Shown: positions 33,827 through 43,121 of the stretch, piece by piece | Layout of the letters: each line of letters begins with the position of its first letter | Numbering within the stretch: position 1 is the stretch's first letter | Assembly (NCBI GenBank): GCA_964637365.1 | Contig: CAZWWH010000001.1 | Span: 1 to 64,000, forward strand | Source of the DNA: Cryptoclostridium sp964637365 | Lineage (GTDB): Bacteria; Bacillota; Dehalobacteriia; UBA7702 | Direction of reading: 5' to 3' | DNA length: 64,000 bases | Program-made: the position numbers and the translations under genes | The notes under the pieces: model-generated | Databases searched by the model: none | What the model saw: only the letters and a program-made list of their open reading frames with translations | Told to the model about the DNA's origin: nothing

Positions 33827-35119
33827 ATGAAAAAGAATCTCGGTAATGATTTGCTTTTGGGTATTCAACATCTGTTTGCGATGTTCGGGGCGACGATTCT
33901 TGTACCATTGATTACGGGAATGAACCCGGCTACCGCATTGGTGGCAGCCGGTATCGGCACACTTATTTTCCATGTTTGCACAAAATTTGAAGTCCCTGTA
34001 TTTCAAGGGTCTTCCTTTGCATTCCTGGGAGCTCTCAGTACGGCAGTGGCCACCTATGGCGTTCAATACGCTCAAGGCGGTATTATGGCCGCCGGCGTTT
34101 TATATGTAGTATTTGCAGCCATCGCCTATGCGGCAGGCTCTGATCGCATCCGCAAAATTTTTCCTGCCGTGGTCACCGGTCCCGTTATCGTGGTCATTGG
34201 TCTGAATCTCTCATCTACAGGGATTAACGATGCGATGGCTACCGTGGAAATGGCAGGTGGAACCAGCGCCCCCTGGCTCAGTATTTTGATTGCCATGTTC
34301 ACCTTAGCGGTAATTATCATTTGCACCATCTTCGCTAAAGGCTTCTTCAAATTGGTGCCTATTCTCATTGGCTTGGCCAGTGGCTATATTCTCTGCGTAA
34401 TTCTGGATTTCTGCGGAATTTGGGCCATGGATTATTCCGCCATTACTCAGGCACACTGGATCAATATTCCGTATTATACAGAAGGATTTTTTACCCTGCC
34501 TAAATTTGACCTTGCAGTCATTCTTTCCATTGCTCCCATCGCCTTGGTTACCGCCATGGAACATATTGGCGATATTACTACCAATGGCGCGGTGGTCGGC
34601 AAAGATTTCTTTAAAAAACCTGGGCTCCACCGCACCTTATTGGGGGATGGCCTTGCATCCCTATTCGCAGGCTTCATTGGCGGTCCCGCCAATACTACAT
34701 ACTCCGAAAACACCGGTGTTTTGGCCACTACCAAAAATTATAATCCCGCATTACTCCGTATCGCTGCGGTATTTGCTATTCTTTTGGGTTTCTTTGGCAA
34801 ATTCGGCGCTGTGCTTCAAACCATCCCCACCCCTGTTCGAGGCGGTGTAGAACTAATGCTCTTTGGGATGATTGCTTCTGTAGGTATCCGTACTCTGGCA
34901 GAAGCAAACCTTGATTTTACTCACTCTCGCAATTTGGTAATCGTAGGCTTAATTCTCAGCGTAGGCTTGGGCTTTAGCATTGCCGGCGGCCTCACCATTA
35001 ACTTTGGCTCTGTTGCCATTAACTTCTCCGGACTGTTTATCGCCGTTATCGTCGGCGTTTTGCTGAACCTGATTCTCCCCCAGGAACTGGAAGGGAAACT
35101 GGAAGAAAAAACAAAATAA
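33827..35119 (+). CDS. uraA: Uracil permease
   Basis: A 430-aa NCS2-family uracil/H+ symporter with about 14 hydrophobic segments. Motifs: LLGIQHLFAMFGATILVPLITG at the N-terminus, QGSSFAFLGAL, the substrate Glu in ALVTAMEHIGDI, and GGPANTTYSENTGVLATT with the second conserved Glu. SD TAGGAGGG is 9 nt before the ATG. Next gene, 15 bp on, is upp, a common pairing for uracil salvage. Confidence 0.95.
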   Translation: MKKNLGNDLLLGIQHLFAMFGATILVPLITGMNPATALVAAGIGTLIFHVCTKFEVPVFQGSSFAFLGALSTAVATYGVQYAQGGIMAAGVLYVVFAAIAYAAGSDRIRKIFPAVVTGPVIVVIGLNLSSTGINDAMATVEMAGGTSAPWLSILIAMFTLAVIIICTIFAKGFFKLVPILIGLASGYILCVILDFCGIWAMDYSAITQAHWINIPYYTEGFFTLPKFDLAVILSIAPIALVTAMEHIGDITTNGAVVGKDFFKKPGLHRTLLGDGLASLFAGFIGGPANTTYSENTGVLATTKNYNPALLRIAAVFAILLGFFGKFGAVLQTIPTPVRGGVELMLFGMIASVGIRTLAEANLDFTHSRNLVIVGLILSVGLGFSIAGGLTINFGSVAINFSGLFIAVIVGVLLNLILPQELEGKLEEKTK

Positions 35120-35134
35120 AACGGAGGCACTACT

Positions 35135-35764
35135 ATGAACGAAAACGTCCATGTCATGGAACATCCCCTTATTGCTCATAAAGTAGCAATGCTGCGGGGA
35201 AAAGATACCTGCGTCAAAGATTTCCGTCATCTGGTCTATGAAATCGCCCTGCTGATGGGCTATGAAGCCACCAAAGACCTACCGTTAAAGGATCTCGTTG
35301 TGGAAACCCCTTTAATGGAGGCACAGTGTAAAACCATCGCTCAGAAAGTCACCATTGTGCCCATTCTTCGGGCCGGCCTTGGCATGGTAGACGGCGTTCT
35401 GGATTTAATTCCTTCGGCCACCGTGGGACATATTGGCCTTTACCGCGACCATGAAACTCTCCAGCCGGTGGAATATTACTGCAAAATGCCCGCCGACGTC
35501 AGTGAACGCCAGGTTATCGTGGTTGACCCCATGCTGGCGACCGGTGGAAGTGCCGCCGCGGCCATTGACTTTATCAAAAAAAGAGGAGCCAAAAATATTA
35601 AATTCATGTGCCTAATCGCCGCCCCCGAAGGTGTCAAGGTTCTCACTGAAGCCCATCCCGATGTAGAAATTTATATCGGCGCTCTGGATAAAAAGCTCAA
35701 TGATAAGGGTTATATTCTTCCGGGACTCGGCGATGCCGGTGATCGTCTTTTTGGTACTCTTTAA
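35135..35764 (+). CDS. upp: Uracil phosphoribosyltransferase
   Basis: A 209-aa enzyme converting uracil and PRPP to UMP. Signatures: MEHPLIAHKVAMLRGKDT, ILRAGLGMVDGVLDLIPSA, the PRPP loop VVDPMLATGGSAAAAI and the uracil-binding GLGDAGDRLFGT at the C-terminus. It is co-transcribed with uraA and ends at a terminator. Confidence 0.97.
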   Translation: MNENVHVMEHPLIAHKVAMLRGKDTCVKDFRHLVYEIALLMGYEATKDLPLKDLVVETPLMEAQCKTIAQKVTIVPILRAGLGMVDGVLDLIPSATVGHIGLYRDHETLQPVEYYCKMPADVSERQVIVVDPMLATGGSAAAAIDFIKKRGAKNIKFMCLIAAPEGVKVLTEAHPDVEIYIGALDKKLNDKGYILPGLGDAGDRLFGTL

Positions 35765-35797
35765 TACCGCTTATTCACTTATCTATTCATAAATTTG

Positions 35798-35827
35798 AAA
35801 AGTATCCCTCTTTGAGGGATACTTTTT
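35798..35827 (+). terminator. Terminator of uraA-upp
   Basis: Arms AAAAGTATCCCTC / GAGGGATACTTTT with a TTT loop and trailing T. Confidence 0.9.
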
Positions 35828-35949
35828 ATATATCTCAACATTAGGCAATTTTATCCTACGCATCCTCAATCAACTCAATCAATAGGATGCGTTCTTTTTT
35901 GCATCTCCCACTCTCACAGGTTTGCGACATTATTTGCCCGAATCTGCCA

Positions 35950-35979
35950 GCATAAAGAAATGTCCCCTCATCCATATTA
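35950..35979 (+). promoter_or_regulatory. Sigma-G-type promoter of sigG
   Basis: GCATA (35950-35954), 18 bp, CATATTA (35973-35979) fits the Bacillus sigma-G/F pattern (GHATR-N18-CATNNTA). It sits 28 nt before the sigG start, consistent with autoregulation. Confidence 0.7.
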
Positions 35980-36007
35980 AAGACAGAGAATGAATGGGAG
36001 GGACAAC

Positions 36008-36781
36008 ATGAATCAAAGAAAAGTAGACTTATGCGGCGTCGATACTTCGAAATTGCCGGTACTAACAAATAAAGTAATGCGGGAACTTTTTGTTAAAATG
36101 CAAAATGGCGACAGAAGCGCCAGAGAGGAAATCATCAGCGGCAACCTGCGTCTGGTCCTCAGCGTGATTCAGCGTTTTACCGGCCGCGGTGAGAATCTCG
36201 ATGACCTTTTTCAAGTAGGCTGCATTGGCTTAATGAAGGCCACAGACAACTTTGATTTGGGCCAAAATGTACGTTTTTCTACCTATGCCGTACCAATGAT
36301 TATCGGTGAAATCCGCCGTTATCTCCGGGACAACAACGCTCTACGCGTCAGCCGCTCTTTGCGGGACATCGCCTATAAAGCGCTGCAAGCCAAGGAAAAA
36401 CTCATGGCAAACCAGGACAGGGAACCCACCATGGCAGAAATTGCCAAAGAGCTGGACTTGCCCCAGGAAACCGTGGTTTACGCCATGGACGCCATTCAAG
36501 ACCCCATCTCCCTTTACGAACCCATTTATCACGACGGTGGCGATCCGCTTCTGGTCATGGACCAAATCGGTGATGAAAAAAATAACGATAGTCTCTGGTT
36601 AGAACACGTGGCCATCAGCGAAGCGATGAAAAAAATCACTCCCCGAGAAAAGAAAATCATCGACCTGCGGTTTTTCCAGGGGCGCACCCAAATGGAAGTC
36701 GCATCGGAAATCGGAATTTCCCAGGCACAAGTTTCCCGATTGGAAAAGACAGCATTGCAAAACCTGCGAAAGCATTTTTGA
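36008..36781 (+). CDS. sigG: RNA polymerase sporulation sigma factor G
   Basis: A 257-aa late forespore sigma factor. The N-terminus carries the sigma-G hallmark VDLCGVDTSKLPVL. Region 2 is LDDLFQVGCIGLMKATDNFDLGQNVRFSTYAVPMIIGEIRRYLRD read in blocks, then region 3 and region 4 with EVASEIGISQAQVSRLEKTAL. The start is the ATG with GGGAGGG 5 nt upstream. spoIIR follows 21 bp on. Confidence 0.96.
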   Translation: MNQRKVDLCGVDTSKLPVLTNKVMRELFVKMQNGDRSAREEIISGNLRLVLSVIQRFTGRGENLDDLFQVGCIGLMKATDNFDLGQNVRFSTYAVPMIIGEIRRYLRDNNALRVSRSLRDIAYKALQAKEKLMANQDREPTMAEIAKELDLPQETVVYAMDAIQDPISLYEPIYHDGGDPLLVMDQIGDEKNNDSLWLEHVAISEAMKKITPREKKIIDLRFFQGRTQMEVASEIGISQAQVSRLEKTALQNLRKHF

Positions 36782-36802
36782 TAAAAAGAAAAAAGGAGAC
36801 TT

Positions 36803-37408
36803 ATGAAAAGGATTGTAATTCTTGTTTTGCTCTGTGCCACCGTGGCGGGAATGCTCTATTGGACGCAACCGAAAGACACAGAAGCGGAAATTCCTTCACT
36901 CATTCGCTTTCACGTGGTAGCGAACAGCGACAGCTATGAAGACCAACAAGTCAAATTAAAGGTACGTGACGCTGTTTTAGAGGAATTATCCCCTGCCCTG
37001 TCCCATTGCGCTGATGAAAAGGAAGCGAAATCTTATCTTTCCGAACACCAGGAAGATATCCGAACCATTGCAGAAAAGGTTTTGGCCCAGGAGGGCTATG
37101 ACTACAGCGCCCAAACCAGACTGGCCGATGAGGAATTTCCCACCAAGGCTTATGGCGGCGTAACCTTATCCGCCGGTACCTACCATGCCCAACGAATCAT
37201 TTTAGGAGAGGGGCAAGGGAAAAACTGGTGGTGCGTGCTGTTTCCCCCTCTGTGCTTTGTGGATATTACCGATGATATATCCGTAGCGGAGATAGTCACT
37301 ACAGAAACCGGCGATAATGCCGACACCCGAGAATCAACAATTCCCGTCAGCGGAAAGCTCCAAAAGGTGGAATTTCGCTCTAAGCTAATGGAAATGATCC
37401 TTCCATAA
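36803..37408 (+). CDS. spoIIR: Stage II sporulation protein R
   Basis: A 201-aa secreted signalling protein, made in the forespore, that triggers processing of pro-sigma-E by SpoIIGA in the mother cell. It has an N-terminal membrane segment (about 3-17), the diagnostic IRFHVVANSDSYEDQQVKLKVRDAV and the conserved AYGGVTLSAGTYHAQRIILGEGQGKNWWCVLFPPLCF, each read in blocks. It sits behind sigG; in Bacillus it is separate and sigma-F dependent. Confidence 0.93.
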   Translation: MKRIVILVLLCATVAGMLYWTQPKDTEAEIPSLIRFHVVANSDSYEDQQVKLKVRDAVLEELSPALSHCADEKEAKSYLSEHQEDIRTIAEKVLAQEGYDYSAQTRLADEEFPTKAYGGVTLSAGTYHAQRIILGEGQGKNWWCVLFPPLCFVDITDDISVAEIVTTETGDNADTRESTIPVSGKLQKVEFRSKLMEMILP

Positions 37409-37424
37409 AGAATCTTCACGACAC

Positions 37425-37461
37425 AAAAAAGAATCATACCCAAATTGGTATGATTCTTTTT
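37425..37461. terminator. Bidirectional terminator between spoIIR and pncB
   Basis: Arms AAAAAGAATCATACC / GGTATGATTCTTTTT with a 6-nt loop; it serves both convergent genes. Confidence 0.9.
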
Positions 37462-37471
37462 GATATAACGC

Positions 37472-38920
37472 TTAATTTTCCTGATACTGACCGAAATTTC
37501 TCTGAATCAGTTCATTCTTGATATTCCAAAGCTTTTCCGATAAATCAACGTAATGGACATGAGGATATTCAAATCGCTTCAGTTCGTCCCATAAAAGTTC
37601 CACCTGGGCTTTGCAGTAATCACGAATATCATCAAGGGAGGGGCAATCATAGACACATTCCCCGTTTTTAAAGATAGGCACCATCAACTCTTTGATGGTA
37701 TAATCGGTAAAGGTCTTCTTCTTCCAGGGATGATTAGGATCAAAAAGAGTCAAAGGCTGAGATGCGTCGATCACTTCATCATAAACGGTAATATAATCAG
37801 CCTGGGCTTTACCGGTGACCTTGTCAAAAATTCGGTAGACCTTTTTAAAGTGGGGCGTGGTAATTTTTACAGCATTTTCACTGACCTTGATTTTGGGAAG
37901 GACATTACCGTCAGCATCCTCCACGGCAGCCAGCTTATAAACACAACCAAAAACAGGCTCGCTCCTGGCAGTGATAAGGCGTTCGCCAACCCCAAAGGCG
38001 TCAATTTTCGCCCCTTGCTGGAGTAGGTCACGGATAAGATACTCGTCCAAAGCATTGGAAATGACAATTTTACAGTTTGGTAATCCCGCTTCGTCCAGCA
38101 TTTTTCGGGCTTTTTTCGTCAAATAGGTAATATCACCGGAATCAATGCGAATAGCTCCGTCTTCGATTCCCGCTTCATGAAAGGCTTCAATGGCATGGGG
38201 AATCCCACTTTTTACAACATTATAAGTATCCACCAACAATGTGGGTTTTTGGGGATAGATTTTGCAATAAGAGCGGAAGGCTTCTAACTCATCATCAAAC
38301 ATTTGCACCCAAGAATGGGCCATGGTGCCGCCGGCGGGAGTTCCGTAAAGTAAATCTGAAATGGTACAGGCTGTTCCCACGCAACCGCCGATGCAAGCAG
38401 CACGAGCGCCAAGAATGGCCCCGGAAGCACCTTGGGCACGGCGAGAACCGAATTCCGTAACAGCCCTTCCGTCGGCGGCGCGGCAAATGCGATTAGACTT
38501 GGTGGCGATAAGACTCTGATGATTCAGGGAAAGTAAAATGAAGGTTTCCATAAACTGAGCTTCCATGGCGGGTGCACGTACCGTTATGATGGGCTCATTA
38601 GGAAAGATCGGCGTACCCTCGGGAATAGCATAAATATCTCCGGTGAATTTAAAATTACGGAGGTATTCTAAAAAGTTTTCATGAAAAATTCCCTTGGAAC
38701 GCAGAAACTCAATATCCTCTTGGGAAAAAGAAAGATCTTTGATATATTCTATCACCTGCTCCAAACCGGCAGCAATGGCAAAACCGCCATCATCGGGAAC
38801 TTTACGGAAAAACACATCAAAATAGGTGATTTTATCCTGCCAACCATTCTGAAAATAACCATTGGCCATGGTTAATTCATAAAAATCACAAAGCAGGGTA
38901 TAGTTCATTTTATTTGTCAT
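37472..38920 (-). CDS. pncB: Nicotinate phosphoribosyltransferase
   Basis: A 482-aa NAD-salvage enzyme forming nicotinate mononucleotide from nicotinate and PRPP. Features: LLCDFYELTMANGYF at the N-terminus, EFGSRRAQGASGAILGARAACIGG, GGTMAHSWVQMF with the phosphorylated histidine region, and VDTYNVVKSG, RIDSGDITYLTKKA, GVGERL. Length fits the Gram-positive type. Monocistronic; TTTACA-N17-TAATAT upstream is a likely promoter. Confidence 0.95.
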   Translation of the reverse strand: MTNKMNYTLLCDFYELTMANGYFQNGWQDKITYFDVFFRKVPDDGGFAIAAGLEQVIEYIKDLSFSQEDIEFLRSKGIFHENFLEYLRNFKFTGDIYAIPEGTPIFPNEPIITVRAPAMEAQFMETFILLSLNHQSLIATKSNRICRAADGRAVTEFGSRRAQGASGAILGARAACIGGCVGTACTISDLLYGTPAGGTMAHSWVQMFDDELEAFRSYCKIYPQKPTLLVDTYNVVKSGIPHAIEAFHEAGIEDGAIRIDSGDITYLTKKARKMLDEAGLPNCKIVISNALDEYLIRDLLQQGAKIDAFGVGERLITARSEPVFGCVYKLAAVEDADGNVLPKIKVSENAVKITTPHFKKVYRIFDKVTGKAQADYITVYDEVIDASQPLTLFDPNHPWKKKTFTDYTIKELMVPIFKNGECVYDCPSLDDIRDYCKAQVELLWDELKRFEYPHVHYVDLSEKLWNIKNELIQRNFGQYQEN

Positions 38921-39149
38921 CTCAATCTTCTCCTTGTCTTACGACCCAAACGTGCAAAATTTGTTTTGCTTTTTTAATATATTATAGCAAATGTATCCCA
39001 TTGTAAAGGATTACCAAAGAATTTTTCCTATTAATATAATAAAAACCATTGCAGCGCGTATCCTGACAACATTAAAGTCCACTTTATTTTTATAGTTTTC
39101 TATGCTATAATCATCGTCGAACAAAAATTTTAGGAGAAAATATCACAAC

Positions 39150-40049
39150 ATGGAACAGACAAAAAGGAGTTTTAAAGGAGAAGCCGCACTTTTAACCACA
39201 GCGGCCATTTGGGGCAGCGGATTTCTCATGGTAGACAAAGCCCTGGATTGCGGCTTCAGTCCTGGGTTCATTAACATGATGCGTTTCTTGATGGGAGCCT
39301 TCATTCTACTGGTTTTCATCAATAAAAATATCACCAAAATTACCAAGGGGGAGGTCAAGACTGGATGCGTAGCAGGTTTTTGGTATTTTTTAGGCTTTTA
39401 TCTTCAAACCACAGGTCTACAGTTTACCGGTATTTCTAATAATGCCATTATCACTGCAACCAATTTATTGATGGTGCCCTTCATCTGTTGGCTGGCCTTT
39501 CGCCGCAAACCTGCCAAACGGGTTTTTGCAGCAGTGGCTCTTTGTTTTTTGGGCATTGCCATTCTCACTTGGACCCCTCAAGGCATTGGTTTCGGTCTGG
39601 GAGATTTCTTGACTTTAATTTGCGCCTTTGGTTTTGCTTGCCATATCGCCTATCTGGGCGTAGCTACCGAAGGGAAAAACCCCCTGCTTCTTACCTTTAT
39701 GCAGCTTTTGGTAGTAGGGCTTTTGTCGGCAGTAACATTTTTCCTCTTTGAAGGCGGCAATACCAGCGGCGCCCAATGGAACCCAGGCATTTGGATTTTA
39801 GTTTACCTGGCAGCGTTACCTTCGGCCCTTTGTTTATTCTTGCAAACCTTTGGGCAAAAATGCACCCCCACTTCCACCAGTGCCGTTTTGCTCTCTTTTG
39901 AATCCCTCTTCGGAGTGGTGTTCTCCATCCTTTTCGGCATGGAGGATTTTACCATCAAATTGCTGATTGGCGGCGTCATTGTGCTGGCATCAGTAATCTG
40001 GCTGGAATTAAAAGGCACCGAAGAACAAATAAAACCTGCCGCAAAATGA
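39150..40049 (+). CDS. EamA/DMT-family transporter
   Basis: A 299-aa inner-membrane protein with ten hydrophobic segments in two EamA repeats (about 12-140 and 155-290). Signatures are TAAIWGSGFLMVDKAL at the start and LLSFESLFGVVFSILFGMEDFTIKLLIGGVIVLASVIW near the end, read in blocks. Family members export metabolites and amino acids; substrate unknown. SD TAGGAGA precedes the ATG, and TATAAT lies at about 39109. The next gene is 60 bp on. Confidence 0.88.
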   Translation: MEQTKRSFKGEAALLTTAAIWGSGFLMVDKALDCGFSPGFINMMRFLMGAFILLVFINKNITKITKGEVKTGCVAGFWYFLGFYLQTTGLQFTGISNNAIITATNLLMVPFICWLAFRRKPAKRVFAAVALCFLGIAILTWTPQGIGFGLGDFLTLICAFGFACHIAYLGVATEGKNPLLLTFMQLLVVGLLSAVTFFLFEGGNTSGAQWNPGIWILVYLAALPSALCLFLQTFGQKCTPTSTSAVLLSFESLFGVVFSILFGMEDFTIKLLIGGVIVLASVIWLELKGTEEQIKPAAK

Positions 40050-40109
40050 TGGCATTGCGACCGATCACCGCATTTCGCCCAATCATTTACGGCACAGAAA
40101 GGAATGACC

Positions 40110-40886
40110 ATGAAAAAGACAGGTATTTTTAGTTGGTACGGTTATTACAACGAATTTCAGCAGCGCATCGAGAACATCAAAGAAGCCGGCTTTGACGGAT
40201 TGATGATCTGGTGGGAGGATGAGGAAGGCCAGTGGCCCGTGTCCCGCCATGAAATGCCTGCCAGAGTAAAAGAAGCGGGCCTTGAGATTTTCAATATCCA
40301 TATGGCAGGCAGTCAGGATAATCTCATGTGGAGCGATGATGAAGCTGCCCGCAAAAAACATGTGGAACCAATTAAACGCACCATTGGGGAAATCGCCGAT
40401 TACGGTTTGCACAATTTAGTAGTTCATCTTTGCGAGCGAGGTGACGTGCCCGCTCCCAATAAGAATTTGTTGAAAAGTGTGGAAGAACTGATCCCCGTGG
40501 CGGAAGCTAACCATACGGTACTTTCTTTGGAAAATACCTGGCGAAGCGATTATTTGGAAGCAGTCTGGCAGGAATTTCCCGTAAAAGAGCTGGGATTTTG
40601 CTTTGATACCTCTCACGCCAATCTTCGCGACCAATTCTATTTAGCGGAAAAATACAATCATCTTTTAAGCGCCTACCATCTTTCAGACAACGATGGCATC
40701 GAAGACCGCCATTGGCTGCCTTTTGACGGTAAAATTGACTTCACCAAAGTGATGCCCTTACTGAAGGATAAAGGAATTCCCTATACCTTAGAGGTTATCG
40801 CCAATAAGCAGCTCTATCCCGAAGAAAAACAATTTCTAGCAGCGGCTTATGAAAAGCTCAGCCGCTTGATTGATTTGCCCTGTTAA
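40110..40886 (+). CDS. Sugar phosphate isomerase/epimerase-type TIM-barrel protein
   Basis: A 258-aa xylose-isomerase-like barrel (AP endonuclease 2 superfamily). Visible metal-binding residues include the Glu in LSLENTW, the Asp/His pair in GFCFDTSHANL, the His in AYHLSDNDG and the final Glu in YTLEVIANK. Most such proteins isomerise or epimerise sugars or inositols; the substrate is not readable. AAAGGA lies 6 nt before the chosen ATG. It probably shares a transcript with the preceding DMT transporter. Confidence 0.83.
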   Translation: MKKTGIFSWYGYYNEFQQRIENIKEAGFDGLMIWWEDEEGQWPVSRHEMPARVKEAGLEIFNIHMAGSQDNLMWSDDEAARKKHVEPIKRTIGEIADYGLHNLVVHLCERGDVPAPNKNLLKSVEELIPVAEANHTVLSLENTWRSDYLEAVWQEFPVKELGFCFDTSHANLRDQFYLAEKYNHLLSAYHLSDNDGIEDRHWLPFDGKIDFTKVMPLLKDKGIPYTLEVIANKQLYPEEKQFLAAAYEKLSRLIDLPC

Positions 40887-40894
40887 ACCACATG

Positions 40895-40927
40895 CCCCGT
40901 CGGAATATTAATTCCGATGGGGTTTTT
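40895..40927 (+). terminator. Terminator after the TIM-barrel gene
   Basis: Arms CCCCGTCGGAAT / ATTCCGATGGGG with one wobble pair, followed by TTTTT. Confidence 0.88.
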
Positions 40928-41308
40928 CTTATTGAAAGCTAGAAATGACTTGCCAAATATTAACTAAAAGCATAAGTCGTATCCAACTCATATATTCTTA
41001 TATTCTGAAAATATTTTCGCAACACCGCAGACAAAAGTCAAAATTTACTCATTAAGCCCTTTTCATTTCTTAAAGTCAAAATTAATTTAAAAATAATGTA
41101 AATTTTATCAATAGGCAATGATTTAAAAGTCATTTTCAACTTGCAGAATTTCATAAATCCACAAAGTCATTTTTGATTCAAGGATTCAAATGCCGAACTC
41201 TCCCACATATATCCAAGTACATAGAATTCAAACTTCCGTCCATGATAAGAAAAAAGAATTTCTCCTATTTCTGTTGATGTGATATAATGAGAAAAAGGAT
41301 GTGATACT
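40928..41308. other. AT-rich gene-free stretch with four AAAGTCA copies
   Basis: About 380 bp without a gene. AAAGTCA followed by an A/T run occurs four times, at 41034, 41072, 41126 and 41163. TATAAT at about 41283 is probably the -10 for the next gene; its -35 is weak. Confidence 0.4.
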
Positions 41309-41683
41309 ATGGATCCCACTCAAGATTGGCTATTGCGAATGATTTGGGAGTTCGCCAACGGACTCCAATCCTTCCACCGCAAAAAAGCGGAAGCCGCCAT
41401 CCCCCGCCCTACCAATTCCATAGGCAACGACGAAATCCTGCCAGAGATATTAAAGGGCATGGCAGACAACGGACAAATTGACGAAGCCGAAGACCTCTTA
41501 TTCCGCTGTGTGGAAAACTATCCCCTGGTGGAAAATTACGAAATCGGCTTGGAGTTTTACACCCATCTTGTCCACAAATCCGCCGAGGAATTGGCTGCCG
41601 CAGGGTGGACACGCCAAGAAATCTTCGACGGTCTAAACGACCTTCACATTCTGATTTATCACGAACCAATTCCAGAATCATAA
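41309..41683 (+). CDS. DUF6483-like small protein
   Basis: A 124-aa soluble protein beginning DPTQDWLLRMIWEFANGL, a pattern I associate with DUF6483 proteins of Bacillota (function unknown). The middle (EILPEILKGMADNGQIDEAEDLLFRCVENY) looks like a single TPR-type helical pair. It lies 25 bp before the Memo-AMMECR1 gene on the same strand, so the two are probably co-transcribed. The family name is from memory of the pattern and needs a profile search. Confidence 0.6.
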   Translation: MDPTQDWLLRMIWEFANGLQSFHRKKAEAAIPRPTNSIGNDEILPEILKGMADNGQIDEAEDLLFRCVENYPLVENYEIGLEFYTHLVHKSAEELAAAGWTRQEIFDGLNDLHILIYHEPIPES

Positions 41684-41708
41684 TATAACACATTCAAAGG
41701 AGATTCTT

Positions 41709-43121
41709 ATGGGAACAATCATCGGCAGATATATCCTGCCTCATCCGCCGGTTCTCATTCCGGAAATCGGCAAAGCCAAAGCCAAAGAAGCCCCAGACAC
41801 CACCGATGCCCTGGCGGCCATTGGCAGAGAAATCGCGGAATTACAGCCCGATACCATCATTATTACCAGCCCCCACGCCCAATTTTTCCGGGACTATTTT
41901 TTCATTTCTGACCAGCCCAGAATCAGCGGTGATTTATCCCAATTTGGCAAAAAAAATATTCTGTTGGGTTTTAATAATGACGTTTCCTTGGCCCAAGCCA
42001 TTGCCGCCAACGCTACGGCCAAGGGAATTCCGGCGGGCTCTATGGACCATAAAGAACTGCGGCGGCGAAACATGGATTACGATTTAGATCATGGTATCAT
42101 GGTACCGATGTATTTTATCTGCCATTTTTATCGGGGATTTCGCTTGGTGCCGGTGGCGTTATCTGGCCGAAGCAATGTGGATCATTATCGCCTCGGCATG
42201 GCAATGCGGGAAGAAATCGAAAAAAGCGATCGTCGTGTCGTGATCATCGCCAGCGGTGATCTTTCTCATAAATTAAAAGAGGACGGCCCCTATGGCTTCG
42301 CTCCCGAAGGTCCCAAATTTGATACTCTCATTGAGAAATCTTTCCGCCAAGGAAATGTCATAGGTCTTTTGGACATGGACTGCAATCTGGCGGAAAAAGC
42401 AGCCCAATGCGGTCTTTATTCCTTTGATATTTTATTGGGCACTTTGGAAGGACACGCCATGGAAGCGGAAATTTTATCTCACGAAGGGCCTTTCGGCGTA
42501 GGTTATATGACCGCCAAAATCATAGAAGGTCCCAAAGACCCCAGCGCCTTGGAAGCATATGAAGCCCACTGCCGCCAAAAAATAGACGACAGTTTCCAAA
42601 AAGAGAGTTTTCCCCAACAGCTGGCCCGTGAGGCTTTGCGCCATTATTTGGAAACGGGAAGGGAAATGGCGCCGCCTCAAAACACGCCCGCAGAATGGCT
42701 GGAACGCCAAGGCGGCGCCTTTGTCTCCTTTAAAAATAAAAATGACCTTCGGGGATGCATCGGCACTTTGGCAGCCACCCACCCCACCTTAGCCGAAGAA
42801 ATCATCAACAACGCCATCTCCGCAGGAACTCGTGACCCGCGATTCCCCTCCATACACCGCAATGAGCTGGCGGAGTTATCCGTGAGTGTCGATATTCTAG
42901 GGCCGTTGGAAGCGGTCACTTCCGAGGATGAGTTGGATCCTCACCATTACGGTGTTGTTGTATCGGCCGGCGACAAACGAGGAGTACTCCTGCCGAACCT
43001 TGAGGATATCGACACCGTGGAAATGCAGCTGCGAGTCGCCAAGCACAAAGCAGGTATCAACCGCTTTCGTCCCGTAACCTTACAGAGATTTGAAGTCATT
43101 CGCTATGGGGAGGAGGAATAA
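41709..43121 (+). CDS. AmmeMemoRadiSam system fusion protein (Memo-like dioxygenase + AMMECR1)
   Basis: A 470-aa two-domain protein. The N-terminal part (about 1-270) is a LigB/Memo-type class III extradiol dioxygenase-like fold: ILPHPPVLIPEIG with a metal histidine, TIIITSPHAQFF, LDHGIMVPMYF and VIIASGDLSHKL. The C-terminal part (about 290-470) is AMMECR1 with the invariant LRGCIGTL, RDPRFPSI and VDILGPLEAV. The next gene encodes the matching radical SAM enzyme and overlaps by one base. The three parts are predicted by others to act together, with substrate unknown. Confidence 0.9.
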   Translation: MGTIIGRYILPHPPVLIPEIGKAKAKEAPDTTDALAAIGREIAELQPDTIIITSPHAQFFRDYFFISDQPRISGDLSQFGKKNILLGFNNDVSLAQAIAANATAKGIPAGSMDHKELRRRNMDYDLDHGIMVPMYFICHFYRGFRLVPVALSGRSNVDHYRLGMAMREEIEKSDRRVVIIASGDLSHKLKEDGPYGFAPEGPKFDTLIEKSFRQGNVIGLLDMDCNLAEKAAQCGLYSFDILLGTLEGHAMEAEILSHEGPFGVGYMTAKIIEGPKDPSALEAYEAHCRQKIDDSFQKESFPQQLAREALRHYLETGREMAPPQNTPAEWLERQGGAFVSFKNKNDLRGCIGTLAATHPTLAEEIINNAISAGTRDPRFPSIHRNELAELSVSVDILGPLEAVTSEDELDPHHYGVVVSAGDKRGVLLPNLEDIDTVEMQLRVAKHKAGINRFRPVTLQRFEVIRYGEEE

